NCBI GenBank assembly: GCA_964587835.1
Contig: CAZPMN010000008.1
Coordinates: forward strand, 48,849 to 112,848
DNA: 64,000 nt
Direction: 5' to 3'
From: Erginobacter sp964587835
GTDB lineage: Bacteria; Auribacterota; Erginobacteria; Erginobacterales; Erginobacteraceae
Shown here: positions 1-7,358 of the stretch, in pieces
Numbering within the stretch: the first letter of the stretch is position 1
Layout of the letters: the number at the start of each line of letters is the position of its first letter
Program-made: the position numbers and the translations under genes
Notes under the pieces: generated by a model
What the model was told of the DNA's origin: nothing
Seen by the model: the letters and a program-made list of their open reading frames with translations, nothing else
Database searches by the model: none

Positions 1-230
1 ACCCGCGGCAGCGGATCCCCGGTTCCCTGGGCGCCTCCGCCACCCCGGGCCACGTGGTCAAGGGGAAACGACTCCCCGGACGCTATGGGGGGAAGCGCTG
101 CACCGTCCAGAGCCTGGAGGTGGTCGGAGTCAGGCCCGAAGAGAACCTTTTACTGCTCAAGGGGGCGGTCCCCGGCTGTCGGACCGGATTGGTTCTGATC
201 AGGAAAGCGATCAAGCGAGCGAAGAAATGA
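1..230 (+). CDS. rplC: Ribosomal protein L3, 3' end only
   Basis: The reading frame enters at base 3 and runs 75 codons to a TGA. The visible part matches the C-terminal half of bacterial L3: the GSLGASATPGHVVKGKRLPG segment, then EENLLLLKGAVPG and a basic tail. L3 binds 23S rRNA early in 50S assembly and reaches towards the peptidyl transferase centre. The stop codon overlaps the ATG of rplD (ATGA), the usual coupled arrangement of the S10 operon. The 5' part lies outside the window. Confidence 0.93.
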   Translation, partial: PRQRIPGSLGASATPGHVVKGKRLPGRYGGKRCTVQSLEVVGVRPEENLLLLKGAVPGCRTGLVLIRKAIKRAKK

Positions 231-859
231 CTTCATTATCGGTAATCAATAGCCGCGGCGAGCAGGTCGAAAAGATCGAGATTCCGGAAAGTCTGCTCAC
301 GCTGGCCGAGGTGCCTGGCGTCGTCAACGACGTGATCCGGCAGCATCAGGCCCGGAGCCGGCGCGGCACGGCGGCAGTCAAGAACCGTTCCCGGGTCACC
401 GCTTCGGGACGCAAGCCCTGGCGCCAGAAAGGTACCGGCCGGGCCAGATCTGGAGACCGTTCCTCGCCAATCTGGCGGGGCGGGGGAGTGATCTTCGGAC
501 CCCAGCCGCGCTCCTACGACTTTAAGGTGAACAAGCAGGCCCGGCGGAAAGCCCTGAAGTCGGTCCTCTCGATCCGCTTCCGCAAGGGGCAGGTGATCGT
601 GATCGATCGGATCGACCTGGAAGAGCCCCGGACCCGGAACGCCGCCGAACTGCTGGCCGCTGCGGGGGCCGGTTCCTCGGTTTTGATTATCACGGCCCAG
701 CGGAATCGCAACCTGGCCCTGGCGGTGAGGAATATCCCGGGGGTCGAGGCGGTCGGGATCCCGGATCTGAATACCTTTACCGTGGTCAGTTATCCCCGGA
801 TTTTGATTACCCGGGAAGCGCTCGGACATCTCCAGTCCTGGATGGAGAAAGTAAAATGA
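227..859 (+). CDS. rplD: Ribosomal protein L4
   Basis: A 210-residue protein with the L4 signature loop around residues 60-95 (GRKPWRQKGTGRARSGDRSS, followed by a GGG and FGP segment). In the ribosome this loop lines the nascent-peptide exit tunnel. The start overlaps the rplC stop by four bases and the end overlaps rplW by four bases, so translation is probably coupled through the three genes. In enterobacteria L4 also represses the S10 operon; nothing in this fragment shows whether that happens here, because the operon leader is outside the window. Confidence 0.97.
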   Translation: MTSLSVINSRGEQVEKIEIPESLLTLAEVPGVVNDVIRQHQARSRRGTAAVKNRSRVTASGRKPWRQKGTGRARSGDRSSPIWRGGGVIFGPQPRSYDFKVNKQARRKALKSVLSIRFRKGQVIVIDRIDLEEPRTRNAAELLAAAGAGSSVLIITAQRNRNLALAVRNIPGVEAVGIPDLNTFTVVSYPRILITREALGHLQSWMEKVK

Positions 860-1143
860 ACGAGAGCGAAGCCCGCCAACTGCTGATCGCGCCGGTGATC
901 ACCGAGAAGGGTACGGTTCTGCAGGAGCGGAACAACCAGTACCTCTTCCGGGTCCCCCTCCGGGCCAACAAGATCCAGGTCAAGGAGGCGGTAGAGAAGA
1001 TCTTCAAGGTCCACGTTGCCGGGGTCAGGACCGTCACCGTACACGGCAAGATGCGGAGAATGGGCCGGAATCAGGGACGCAAGCCCTCCTGGAAGAAAGC
1101 GATTGTTACCCTGAAGGAAGGCGAGACCATCGACCTGACGTAG
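856..1143 (+). CDS. rplW: Ribosomal protein L23
   Basis: 95 residues, normal length for L23, with the typical opening that leads to IAPVITEKGT and the VNVRTVTVHGK-like segment ending in basic residues. L23 sits at the exit of the ribosomal tunnel and is the docking point for trigger factor and SRP. The start is coupled to rplD by ATGA. The TAG stop is the first element of a repeat-rich spacer that separates it from rplB, which is unusual inside an S10 operon. Confidence 0.96.
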   Translation: MNESEARQLLIAPVITEKGTVLQERNNQYLFRVPLRANKIQVKEAVEKIFKVHVAGVRTVTVHGKMRRMGRNQGRKPSWKKAIVTLKEGETIDLT

Positions 1144-1247
1144 GGAATGGGGATTTGGGAATAGGGAATAGTCAAGGCACTGCTTACTGCTTACTGACAT
1201 TGTCCGCCATAGCCCGAAGGGCGGCGGCGGATTACTGATTACTTATG
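1141..1247 (+). repeat. Heptamer-type repeat spacer between rplW and rplB
   Basis: This roughly 100-base spacer begins with the rplW stop in TAGGGAATGGGGATTTGGGA and AATAGGGAATAG. It continues with TGCTTACTGCTTACTGAC at about 1181-1198, the reverse complement of the AGTAAGCAG heptamer seen at 4.4, 6.4 and 63.8 kb. It ends with ATTACTGATTACTT just before the rplB ATG. A short GC hairpin (GCCCGAAGGGC, 1212-1222) lies in the middle. No Shine-Dalgarno sequence is visible before rplB. Confidence 0.75.
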
Positions 1248-2066
1248 ACCGTGAAGCACTACAAACCGTACACGCCGAGCCGCCGGACTATGACCGTCTC
1301 CGGTTTCGACGAGATCACCAAGAAGAAGCCGGAGAAATCCCTCCTCCGGCCGGTCAAGAAGACCGCCGGGCGCAATAACCAGGGAAGGATTACCTCCCGC
1401 CGCCGAGGCGGGGGACACAAGCGCCGTTACCGGGTGATCGATTTCAAGCGGGAGAAGCTGGGGATCCCGGCCCGGGTGGCGGCGATCGAGTACGATCCCA
1501 ATCGCTCGGCCCGGATCGCGTTGCTCTATTACGCCGACGGCGAGAAGCGCTACATCATCGCCCCGATCGGGATCAACCAGGGTGATACCCTGATGTCGGG
1601 GTCGGAGGCGCCGATCCGAGTCGGTAACCGTCTTCCCCTGGAGAATATCCCCCTGGGCACGCCGGTCTACAACATCGAGCTGCACCCCGGCCGGGGGGGA
1701 GTTATGGTGCGGTCGGCGGGGACCTCCGCCCAGTATATGTCCCGGGAAGGGAAGTACGGTCACGTCAGGCTCCCCTCGGGGGAAGTCCGGCTGGTGCTCC
1801 TGAGCTGCTCTGCCACTATTGGGCAGGTGGGGAACCCGGAACACAGTGCGATCGTCGGCGGGAAAGCCGGCCGTTCGGCCTGGCGGGGTCGGAGGCCCAA
1901 GGTACGGGGCGTGGTGATGAACCCGGTCGACCATCCGATGGGGGGCGGCGAGGGCCGGTCCTCCGGCGGGGGTCATCCGGTTTCCCCCTGGGGGAAACCG
2001 GCCAAGGGGGGCAAGACTCGAAAGAAGAGCAAGTCTCGCCGGCACATCGTCAAGGCGAGGAAATGA
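1245..2066 (+). CDS. rplB: Ribosomal protein L2
   Basis: 273 residues, the usual L2 length. It carries the RNA-binding core (SAGTSAQYMSREGKYGHVRL) and the conserved C-terminal VMNPVDHPMGGGEGR block, whose histidine lies near the peptidyl transferase centre. The tail is strongly basic. L2 joins the subunits and supports tRNA binding. The ATG is chosen because the protein starts with the standard MTVKHYKPYTPSRR-type sequence, although the bases upstream belong to a repeat and offer no ribosome binding site. Confidence 0.97.
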   Translation: MTVKHYKPYTPSRRTMTVSGFDEITKKKPEKSLLRPVKKTAGRNNQGRITSRRRGGGHKRRYRVIDFKREKLGIPARVAAIEYDPNRSARIALLYYADGEKRYIIAPIGINQGDTLMSGSEAPIRVGNRLPLENIPLGTPVYNIELHPGRGGVMVRSAGTSAQYMSREGKYGHVRLPSGEVRLVLLSCSATIGQVGNPEHSAIVGGKAGRSAWRGRRPKVRGVVMNPVDHPMGGGEGRSSGGGHPVSPWGKPAKGGKTRKKSKSRRHIVKARK

Positions 2067-2084
2067 TTCAGGGGGATTACTGAT

Positions 2085-2369
2085 ATGGCCAGGTCGATAA
2101 AAAAAGGACCCTACGTCCACCCGGGGCTGCGGCGGAAGATCGACAAGAACCAGGGAGCGGGCGGGAAAGCGATTAAAACTTGGGCCCGCCGGTCCGTGAT
2201 TCTGCCCGAGTTTGTCGGGCTGACCTTTGCCGTCCACAACGGAAAGCGTTTTCTCCCGGTTTACGTGACGGAGAATATGGTCGGGCATAAACTGGGCGAG
2301 TTTGCCCCCACCCGGACCTTCCGGAAACATGCCGGGATCAAGGCCAAGGCGACGATTCAGAAGAAGTAA
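2085..2369 (+). CDS. rpsS: Ribosomal protein S19
   Basis: 94 residues matching S19 throughout: the MARSIKKGPYV opening, the central VHNGKRFLPVYVTENMVGHK block, and the closing GEFAPTRTFRKH. S19 forms a complex with S13 in the head of the 30S subunit and contacts the A-site finger. It lies 18 bases after rplB and 9 bases before the rplV ATG, in normal S10-operon order. A GGGGGAT stretch shortly upstream of the ATG can serve as ribosome binding site. Confidence 0.97.
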   Translation: MARSIKKGPYVHPGLRRKIDKNQGAGGKAIKTWARRSVILPEFVGLTFAVHNGKRFLPVYVTENMVGHKLGEFAPTRTFRKHAGIKAKATIQKK

Positions 2370-2378
2370 AGGTGCGTG

Positions 2379-2780
2379 ATGGAGGCGATCGCGAAATCCC
2401 GTTATTTGAAGATATCACCGTTCAAGGTCCGGCCGGTCATCAACCAGGTCCGCGGCCTGGCGGTGGGGGACTCTCTCGCCATTCTGGCGTCGTCGCCCCG
2501 TAAGGCCGCTCGCCTGGCCGAAAAGGCGATCCATTCAGCGGTGGCCAATCTGCAGGGTCGGGGTAAGAAGGTTGAGGAAAGCTCGATCCGGATTAAGCGG
2601 ATTCAGGCTGACGAGGGGCCGCTGGTCCCTCCTTTCAAGTATCGGCCCCGGGCCCGGGGGATGGCCAACCGGATCCGGAACCGCACCTGCCATATCACGG
2701 TGGTGGTGGAAGCGGTGGAGAAAAGCGCGGGAACCGGCACCTCCGGCCCCGCCACCTCGGGGAAGAAAAAGCAAAAATAG
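2379..2780 (+). CDS. rplV: Ribosomal protein L22
   Basis: The 133-residue protein has the L22 core (KVRPVINQVRG, then the tunnel hairpin and the MANRIRNRTCHITVVVE-type C-terminal strand). It is about 20 residues longer than many L22 proteins because of a Gly/Ser/Thr/Lys-rich tail after the core. The ATG at 2379 is preferred to the GTG three bases earlier because it stands seven bases after AAAGG. L22 lines the exit tunnel opposite L4. Confidence 0.96.
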   Translation: MEAIAKSRYLKISPFKVRPVINQVRGLAVGDSLAILASSPRKAARLAEKAIHSAVANLQGRGKKVEESSIRIKRIQADEGPLVPPFKYRPRARGMANRIRNRTCHITVVVEAVEKSAGTGTSGPATSGKKKQK

Positions 2781-2789
2781 GGATCATCC

Positions 2790-3485
2790 ATGGGACAGAA
2801 AGTCAACCCAATCGCCTTTCGCATCGGCTTCAACAAGCACTGGAGTTCGCAGTGGTTCGCCGACAAGAAGTCCTTCGGTGACCTGCTGCTGGAGGACAAC
2901 CGGCTCCGGGAATACATCAAGAAGAAGTTCTTCCACACCGGGATCTCCCAGATCGAAATCTTCCGGCGGACTCCGGAAAAGGTCCGGATCAAGATCCATA
3001 CCGCCCGCCCCGGCCTGGTAGTGGGCCGGCGGGGCGCTGCCATCGACAGCCTGCGGGAAGAGTTGCGGGATCTGATCAACCGCGAGGTCATTATCGATAT
3101 CAGCGACATCAAGACCCCGGAGCTGGAAGCCCAGCTGGTGGCGGAGAACATCGCCCAGCAGCTGGTGCGGAGAATCTCCTTCCGGCGGGCGGTCAAGCGT
3201 TCGATCGGTGACACCATGGCTCGGGGCTCCCAGATACTGGGCGAGGACCGGATCGGGATCAAGGTCCAGGTCGCAGGTCGGCTGGGCGGCCGCGAGATGT
3301 GTCGGACCGAAAGTTACAAGAAGGGCAAGATCCCGCTGCAGACCCTGCGGGCGGACATAGATTACGGCTTCGCCGAAGCCTTTACCAGTTACGGGACTAT
3401 CGGGGTTAAGGTCTGGATCTACAAAGGCGAGAAGCTGTCGTTCAAAGAGGACAAGCATTATGGCGATGATGCCGAAAAGGGTTAA
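2790..3485 (+). CDS. rpsC: Ribosomal protein S3
   Basis: 231 residues with the standard MGQKVNPIAFRIG opening. A KH domain lies around residues 40-110, with the GLVVGRRGAAID loop, followed by the C-terminal S3 domain (GRLGGREMCRTESYKKG). S3 forms part of the mRNA entry tunnel and of the ribosomal helicase activity. Its 3' end overlaps rplP by about 20-26 bases, depending on the L16 start. Confidence 0.97.
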   Translation: MGQKVNPIAFRIGFNKHWSSQWFADKKSFGDLLLEDNRLREYIKKKFFHTGISQIEIFRRTPEKVRIKIHTARPGLVVGRRGAAIDSLREELRDLINREVIIDISDIKTPELEAQLVAENIAQQLVRRISFRRAVKRSIGDTMARGSQILGEDRIGIKVQVAGRLGGREMCRTESYKKGKIPLQTLRADIDYGFAEAFTSYGTIGVKVWIYKGEKLSFKEDKHYGDDAEKG

Positions 3486-3879
3486 GTACCGCAAGTCGCA
3501 GCGGGGAACCATCCCCCGCAAGGCGAGCCGGGGAGTGACCCTGGAGTTTGGAGAGTACGGCCTCCAGGCCCTGAAAGGCGGCTGGATGACCGCCAACCAG
3601 ATCGAGGCGGTCCGGGTGGCCCTGACCCGGAATATCAAGCGGAAGGGCAAGATCTGGATCCGGATCTTTCCGCACAAACCGGTCTCGAAGAAACCAGCCG
3701 AGACCCGGATGGGCAAGGGAAAGGGCAACACTGAGTTCTGGGTGGCGGTGGTCAAGCCGGGGCAGATCCTTTACGAGATGGAAGGAGTGACCGAATCGAC
3801 CGCCCGGGCGGCCATGAGGTTAGGCGCCTTCAAGCTTCCCTTTCCCTGCCGGTTCGTGATTCGGGGCCAGGCGAGGTAA
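3466..3879 (+). CDS. rplP: Ribosomal protein L16
   Basis: 137 residues if it starts at the ATG at 3466; in-frame ATGs also stand at 3460 and 3469. The MPKRVKYRKSQRG opening and the C-terminal half (RMGKGKGNTEFWVAVV, then ARAAMRLGAFKLP) are diagnostic. L16 helps place A-site tRNA. The start lies inside the end of rpsC, and the likely ribosome binding site (AGAGGA, about 3445-3450) is inside rpsC too, so L16 translation is probably coupled to S3. Confidence 0.95.
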   Translation: MMPKRVKYRKSQRGTIPRKASRGVTLEFGEYGLQALKGGWMTANQIEAVRVALTRNIKRKGKIWIRIFPHKPVSKKPAETRMGKGKGNTEFWVAVVKPGQILYEMEGVTESTARAAMRLGAFKLPFPCRFVIRGQAR

Positions 3880-3886
3880 ATAAGCG

Positions 3887-4120
3887 ATGAAAGCAAGCCA
3901 GATCAGGGAGATGACCCCGGAGGAGTTGGAGCAGAAGTATCGGGAGTTGCGGGAGGAGCATTTCAAGCTCCGGTTCCAGGCGGCTTCGGGCCAGATGGAG
4001 AAACCCCATCTGCTCGGCGACGTTCGCCGGGATATCGCCCGGGTACTCACGATAATGAAGGAAAAACGGGAAGCGGTCGGGCGGCCCACGGAGCGGACCC
4101 CCCGGGCCCGCCGGAGATAA
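3887..4120 (+). CDS. rpmC: Ribosomal protein L29
   Basis: 77 residues, slightly longer than the usual 63-70 because of a basic Arg/Pro-rich tail. The two-helix L29 pattern is clear: IREMTPEELEQKYRELREEHF, then a Phe-Gln linker and VRRDIARVLTIMKEK. L29 stands near L23 at the tunnel exit. It is seven bases after rplP with GAGGT upstream, and 15 bases before rpsQ. Confidence 0.94.
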   Translation: MKASQIREMTPEELEQKYRELREEHFKLRFQAASGQMEKPHLLGDVRRDIARVLTIMKEKREAVGRPTERTPRARRR

Positions 4121-4135
4121 TCGGGATAGTTATTT

Positions 4136-4432
4136 ATGAATAATACCGACAGTGATCGCAGCCGGAGAAAGACCCGGCGGGGGGTGGTGACCAGCGACCG
4201 GATGGACAAGACCATCGTGGTTGCGGTTGTCCGGAAGTACCGGCATCCGCTCTACAAGAAAGTGATGAGAAAGACAACCCGTTTCTCCGTCCACGACGAA
4301 GACAACCAGGCCCGTAGCGGTGACTTGGTCGAGATTATGGAGACCCGGCCGCTGAGCAAGACCAAGCGCTGGCGACTGGTCTCCGTGGTGAGAAAATCCG
4401 CCGAGGAAACGGGAGGGGAGAGTAAGCAGTAA
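4136..4432 (+). CDS. rpsQ: Ribosomal protein S17 with a repeat-derived C-terminus
   Basis: 98 residues with the S17 OB-fold: RRGVVTSDRMDKTIVVAV, then RHPLYKKVMRKTTRFSVHDE and the closing ETRPLSKTKRWRLV motif. S17 is a primary 16S rRNA binder of the 30S body. The last residues (SKQ) and the TAA stop are read from AGTAAGCAGTAA, which is itself the first part of a heptamer repeat array running on after the gene. The C-terminus has therefore apparently been set by the repeat, outside the conserved fold. Confidence 0.95.
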   Translation: MNNTDSDRSRRKTRRGVVTSDRMDKTIVVAVVRKYRHPLYKKVMRKTTRFSVHDEDNQARSGDLVEIMETRPLSKTKRWRLVSVVRKSAEETGGESKQ

Positions 4433-4486
4433 GCAGTGAGCAGTAAGCAGTTACTACTCCCCACTGCCCACTCTCTACTATCCACA
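4422..4486 (+). repeat. AGTAAGC heptamer array, with inverted half, between rpsQ and rplN
   Basis: Starting inside rpsQ, the sequence reads AGTAAGCAGTAAGCAGTGAG then CAGTAAGCAG, about four units of a seven-base repeat. It is followed by TTACTACTCCCCACTGCCCA and CTCTCTACTATCC, which is the same kind of repeat in the opposite orientation. The two halves could form an imperfect hairpin. The array fills the whole space up to the rplN ATG. Confidence 0.8.
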
Positions 4487-4855
4487 ATGATTCAGATGCA
4501 GACAATCGTCAGGGTGGCCGACAATACCGGGGCCCGGAGGGCCGCCTGTATCAAGGTGGTGGGAGCGGGGGGAAAACGGATCGCCGAGATCGGTGATATC
4601 GTGGTGGTGGCGGTCAAGGAGTCGATTCCCACCGCCTCGGTCAAGAAAGGGGAGGTGGCCCGGGCGGTCGTGGTCCGGACCCGCAACGACATCCGCCGCA
4701 ATGACGGCTCGGTCTTGAGGTTCAATGAGAACGCCGTGGTGATCATCGATCCCCAGCACAATCCCCGGGGAACCCGGATCTTCGGCCCGGTCGCGCGGGA
4801 ACTGCGGGAAAAGGATTTTCTGAAAATAGTCTCCCTGGCGCCGGAGGTTCTGTAA
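4487..4855 (+). CDS. rplN: Ribosomal protein L14
   Basis: 122 residues from the ATG at 4487, exactly the family length, opening MIQMQTIVRVADNTGARRA and ending REKDFLKIVSLAPEVL. An open frame continues upstream to 4436, but those codons are repeat sequence, so the later start is chosen. L14 lies at the subunit interface and binds L19. No Shine-Dalgarno sequence is found in the repeat-derived bases before the ATG. Confidence 0.96.
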   Translation: MIQMQTIVRVADNTGARRAACIKVVGAGGKRIAEIGDIVVVAVKESIPTASVKKGEVARAVVVRTRNDIRRNDGSVLRFNENAVVIIDPQHNPRGTRIFGPVARELREKDFLKIVSLAPEVL

Positions 4856-5182
4856 ATGAAAGCCCGAATTAAAAAAGGCGACATCGTGATCGCGATCGCG
4901 GGGAAGGAGCGGTTTTCCCAGAAGACCGGGAAGGTCCTCCACGTCAACCGCGAGAAGGGGACCGCGGTCGTCCAGGGAATGAATTTCGTCAAGCGTCATA
5001 CCCGCCCCTCTCAGCAGAATCAGAAGGGTGGGATTATCGAACAGGAAGCCCCGATCGCGCTTTCCAACCTGATGCCCTATTGCCCAACCGCAAAGCGGGG
5101 AACCCGGGTCGGGATCAAGGTTTTGGCCGACGGGAGCAAGGTCAGATACTCGAAGAGGTCCGGCGAGACTTTGGATAAATAG
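4856..5182 (+). CDS. rplX: Ribosomal protein L24
   Basis: 108 residues with an N-terminal KOW motif (KKGDIVIAIAGKERFSQKTG) and the conserved GMNFVKRHTRPSQQNQKGGI block. L24 starts 50S assembly by binding the 5' domain of 23S rRNA. The ATG directly follows the rplN stop, and GGAGG inside the end of rplN is the likely ribosome binding site, so the two genes are tightly linked. Confidence 0.96.
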   Translation: MKARIKKGDIVIAIAGKERFSQKTGKVLHVNREKGTAVVQGMNFVKRHTRPSQQNQKGGIIEQEAPIALSNLMPYCPTAKRGTRVGIKVLADGSKVRYSKRSGETLDK

Positions 5183-5184
5183 CT

Positions 5185-5745
5185 ATGGAACCGGCCAATC
5201 TCTGGAAACAATACCGGGAATCGATCGTCCCCGCCCTGATGGAGCGGTTCGGCTACTCCAATCGCCTGCGGGCTCCCCGGCTGAAAAAGGTTTCGGTGAA
5301 TATGGGGGTCGGGTCCGGAGTCAGCGACAGCAAGGCCATTCAGGCGGCGGTCGAGGAGTTGGCCCTGATCACCGGCCAGCGGCCGGTGGTGACCCGGGCG
5401 CGGAAGAGTGTGGCCGGATTCAAGCTTCGGGAAGGTATGTCGGTCGGTTGCCGGGTGACCCTGCGGGGAAAGATTATGTACGAGTTCCTCGACCGGTTGA
5501 TCAATATCGCCCTGCCCCGGATCAAGGATTTCCGGGGTCTCTCGCCCGACGCTTTCGACGGGCGGGGCAATTATACCCTCGGCCTCTCCGAGCAGATTGT
5601 CTTCCCGGAAGTTGAAGTGGACCAGCTATACCGGACGCAGGGGATGGACATCACCATCGTCACCAGCACCGATAACGACGAAGAAGCCAGGGAACTGCTG
5701 CGGCTGTTCGGGATGCCGTTCAAGCGGGAAGAGGAAAAGGATTAA
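5185..5745 (+). CDS. rplE: Ribosomal protein L5
   Basis: 186 residues, normal for L5. Signature parts are LKKVSVNMGVGSGVSDSK, the TGQRPVVTRARKSVAGFKLR segment and LSEQIVFPEVEVDQ. L5 binds 5S rRNA and contacts the P-site tRNA elbow. It begins two bases after the rplX stop. Only a weak ribosome binding site can be seen, which fits translational coupling. Confidence 0.97.
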   Translation: MEPANLWKQYRESIVPALMERFGYSNRLRAPRLKKVSVNMGVGSGVSDSKAIQAAVEELALITGQRPVVTRARKSVAGFKLREGMSVGCRVTLRGKIMYEFLDRLINIALPRIKDFRGLSPDAFDGRGNYTLGLSEQIVFPEVEVDQLYRTQGMDITIVTSTDNDEEARELLRLFGMPFKREEEKD

Positions 5746-5748
5746 TCA

Positions 5749-5934
5749 ATGGCCAAGAAATCGCTGATCATCAAGAGTGCCCGGGAGCCGAAGTTCAAGG
5801 TTCGCGGCTATAACCGCTGCCTCCGCTGCGGCCGTCCTCGGGCCTACTACCGGAAATTCAAGATCTGCCGGATCTGCCTGAGACAGCTGGCCAGCCAGGG
5901 GAAGATCCCCGGTCTGACCAAGGCCAGCTGGTAG
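5749..5934 (+). CDS. rpsN: Ribosomal protein S14, zinc-binding short form
   Basis: 61 residues: the short type Z form of S14 with two Cys-X2-Cys pairs (CLRCGRPR and CRICLRQ) that bind zinc. The family also has a longer zinc-free form; only the zinc form is seen here. S14 assembles late in the 30S head. It is preceded by an AAAGGA ribosome binding site and lies in the usual place between rplE and rpsH. Confidence 0.96.
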   Translation: MAKKSLIIKSAREPKFKVRGYNRCLRCGRPRAYYRKFKICRICLRQLASQGKIPGLTKASW

Positions 5935-5957
5935 CCGGCCAAGGAGAAGTTGCCAGA

Positions 5958-6356
5958 ATGACGATGACCGATCCGATCGCGGATCTTTTAACCAGGATCC
6001 GCAACGCCAACACCCGGGGGAAGGATTCCGTGGATATTCCCCACTCCCGGCTGAAGCGGGAGATAGTCCGCCTCCTGAAGGAGGAGAATTTCATCAGGGA
6101 TTTTGCAGTCCTCGAGGACGGGCCCCAGGGGACCCTCAGGGTTTATCTCCGTTACGGACCGGGCAAGGTCCGGATTATCCAGGGTCTGCAGAGGGTAAGC
6201 CGTCCCGGGCGGCGTCTTTACGGACGGAAAAACGAGCTTCCCCGTCCCCGGGGTGGTCTGGGGGTGGCGATCGTCTCCACCTCCCACGGGGTGATGACCG
6301 ACCGGCAGGCCCGGACCGCCGGGTCCGGCGGGGAAGTGCTCTGTTACGTATGGTGA
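5958..6356 (+). CDS. rpsH: Ribosomal protein S8
   Basis: 132 residues beginning MTMTDPIADLLTRIRNAN and ending with the S8 hallmark VSTSHGVMTDRQAR followed by GGEVLCYVW. S8 is a primary binder of the 16S rRNA central domain and in enterobacteria represses the spc operon. AAGGAG stands upstream of the ATG. The stop codon is directly followed by a repeat-rich spacer. Confidence 0.97.
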   Translation: MTMTDPIADLLTRIRNANTRGKDSVDIPHSRLKREIVRLLKEENFIRDFAVLEDGPQGTLRVYLRYGPGKVRIIQGLQRVSRPGRRLYGRKNELPRPRGGLGVAIVSTSHGVMTDRQARTAGSGGEVLCYVW

Positions 6357-6424
6357 ATGGGGAATAGTAATCGGCAAGCGGTAAGCGGTAAGCAGTTAGC
6401 AGTGATCAGTAATCGGTATTAAAG
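6354..6424 (+). repeat. Heptamer repeat spacer between rpsH and rplF
   Basis: Directly from the rpsH TGA the sequence reads TGAATGGGGAATAGTAATCGG, then a run of units of the type AAGCGGT/AAGCAGT (CAAGCGGTAAGCGGTAAGCA, then GTTAGCAGTGATCAGTAATCGG). It is the third repeat spacer inside the ribosomal operon and uses the same seven-base unit as those at 4.4 and 63.8 kb. Confidence 0.78.
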
Positions 6425-6428
6425 AGAT

Positions 6429-6965
6429 ATGTCCAGGATAGGGAAAACTCCGATTGAAATCCCCGAGGGGGTCACGGTGAAACTGGAAGGCCGATCGGTC
6501 GCCGTCTCCGGAAAAAAGGGAGAGTGCGATCTCGTCCTTCCGCCGGTCCTCAGGGCGGAGATGGAAGGGCAAACCCTTCGGGTCAGCCGGGAGGCGGAGA
6601 ACAAGCGGGCCCGTTCCCTTCACGGCCTCTACGCCCGGCTGATCTCCAATATGGTTACCGGAGTCAGCCAGGGTTTCGAGAAAAAGCTCGAGGTGGTCGG
6701 GGTTGGTTACCGGGCGGAGATGGACGGAGAGACGCTGGTGCTCCAGCTCGGGTTCTCCCATCCCATCCGCGTCCAGCCGATGGAAGGGATCGAGTTTTCC
6801 CTGGAGGGGAAGTCGGTGATCGTCATCAGGGGGGCCGACCGCCAGAAGGTCGGCGAGACGGCCGCCCGGATCAGGCGCTACCGCCCCCCGGAACCTTACA
6901 AGGGCAAGGGGGTCAAGTATCTTGGTGAATACATCAAACGCAAGGCGGGGAAATCAATAGCATAG
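6429..6965 (+). CDS. rplF: Ribosomal protein L6
   Basis: 178 residues with the MSRIGKTPIEIPEGV opening, two similar alpha/beta domains, and the C-terminal PPEPYKGKGVKYLGE motif. L6 lies near the factor-binding site of the 50S subunit. It follows a repeat spacer, and only a weak AAAGAG ribosome binding site precedes the ATG. The end is followed after one base by rplR. Confidence 0.97.
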   Translation: MSRIGKTPIEIPEGVTVKLEGRSVAVSGKKGECDLVLPPVLRAEMEGQTLRVSREAENKRARSLHGLYARLISNMVTGVSQGFEKKLEVVGVGYRAEMDGETLVLQLGFSHPIRVQPMEGIEFSLEGKSVIVIRGADRQKVGETAARIRRYRPPEPYKGKGVKYLGEYIKRKAGKSIA

Positions 6966-6966
6966 C

Positions 6967-7338
6967 ATGAAAGCGGCCAGTGCCAAGTTGCGTTCCCGGC
7001 GGAAACGTTCCCTCCGGGTCCGAAAGAACCTCAAGGGGACCGCAGACTTCCCCCGGATGTCGGTCTACCGCAGCCTCCGGAACATTTCGGTCCAGTTTAT
7101 CGACGACGAGGGCGGCCGGACCCTGGGTGCCCTCTCCACTCTCTCCCGGGCTTTCCGGGAGAAACATTCCGCGGGTGGCGGAACCGTGGCCGCGGCGGAG
7201 ATTCTCGGGACGATGGTCGGAGAACTGGCCGGAGAACTGAAGATCGAGCGGGCGGTCTTCGACCGCGGACCGTATCGTTACCACGGCCGGGTCCGGGCTC
7301 TGGCCGAGTCCGCCCGGAAGGCGGGATTGAAGATCTAA
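6967..7338 (+). CDS. rplR: Ribosomal protein L18
   Basis: 123 residues with a basic N-terminus, then the core (PRMSVYRSLRNISVQFIDDE) and the C-terminal FDRGPYRYHGRVRALAE block. L18 carries 5S rRNA into the 50S subunit with L5. It lies one base after the rplF stop, which indicates coupled translation. Confidence 0.95.
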   Translation: MKAASAKLRSRRKRSLRVRKNLKGTADFPRMSVYRSLRNISVQFIDDEGGRTLGALSTLSRAFREKHSAGGGTVAAAEILGTMVGELAGELKIERAVFDRGPYRYHGRVRALAESARKAGLKI

Positions 7339-7358
7339 AGTTGACAAAGGTGAGCATT

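Noticed and set aside
4252..4485. Minus-strand open frame over the rpsQ/rplN spacer
   Set aside because: Made of antisense rpsQ and the heptamer repeat (LLTAYCLLS-like); not a gene.
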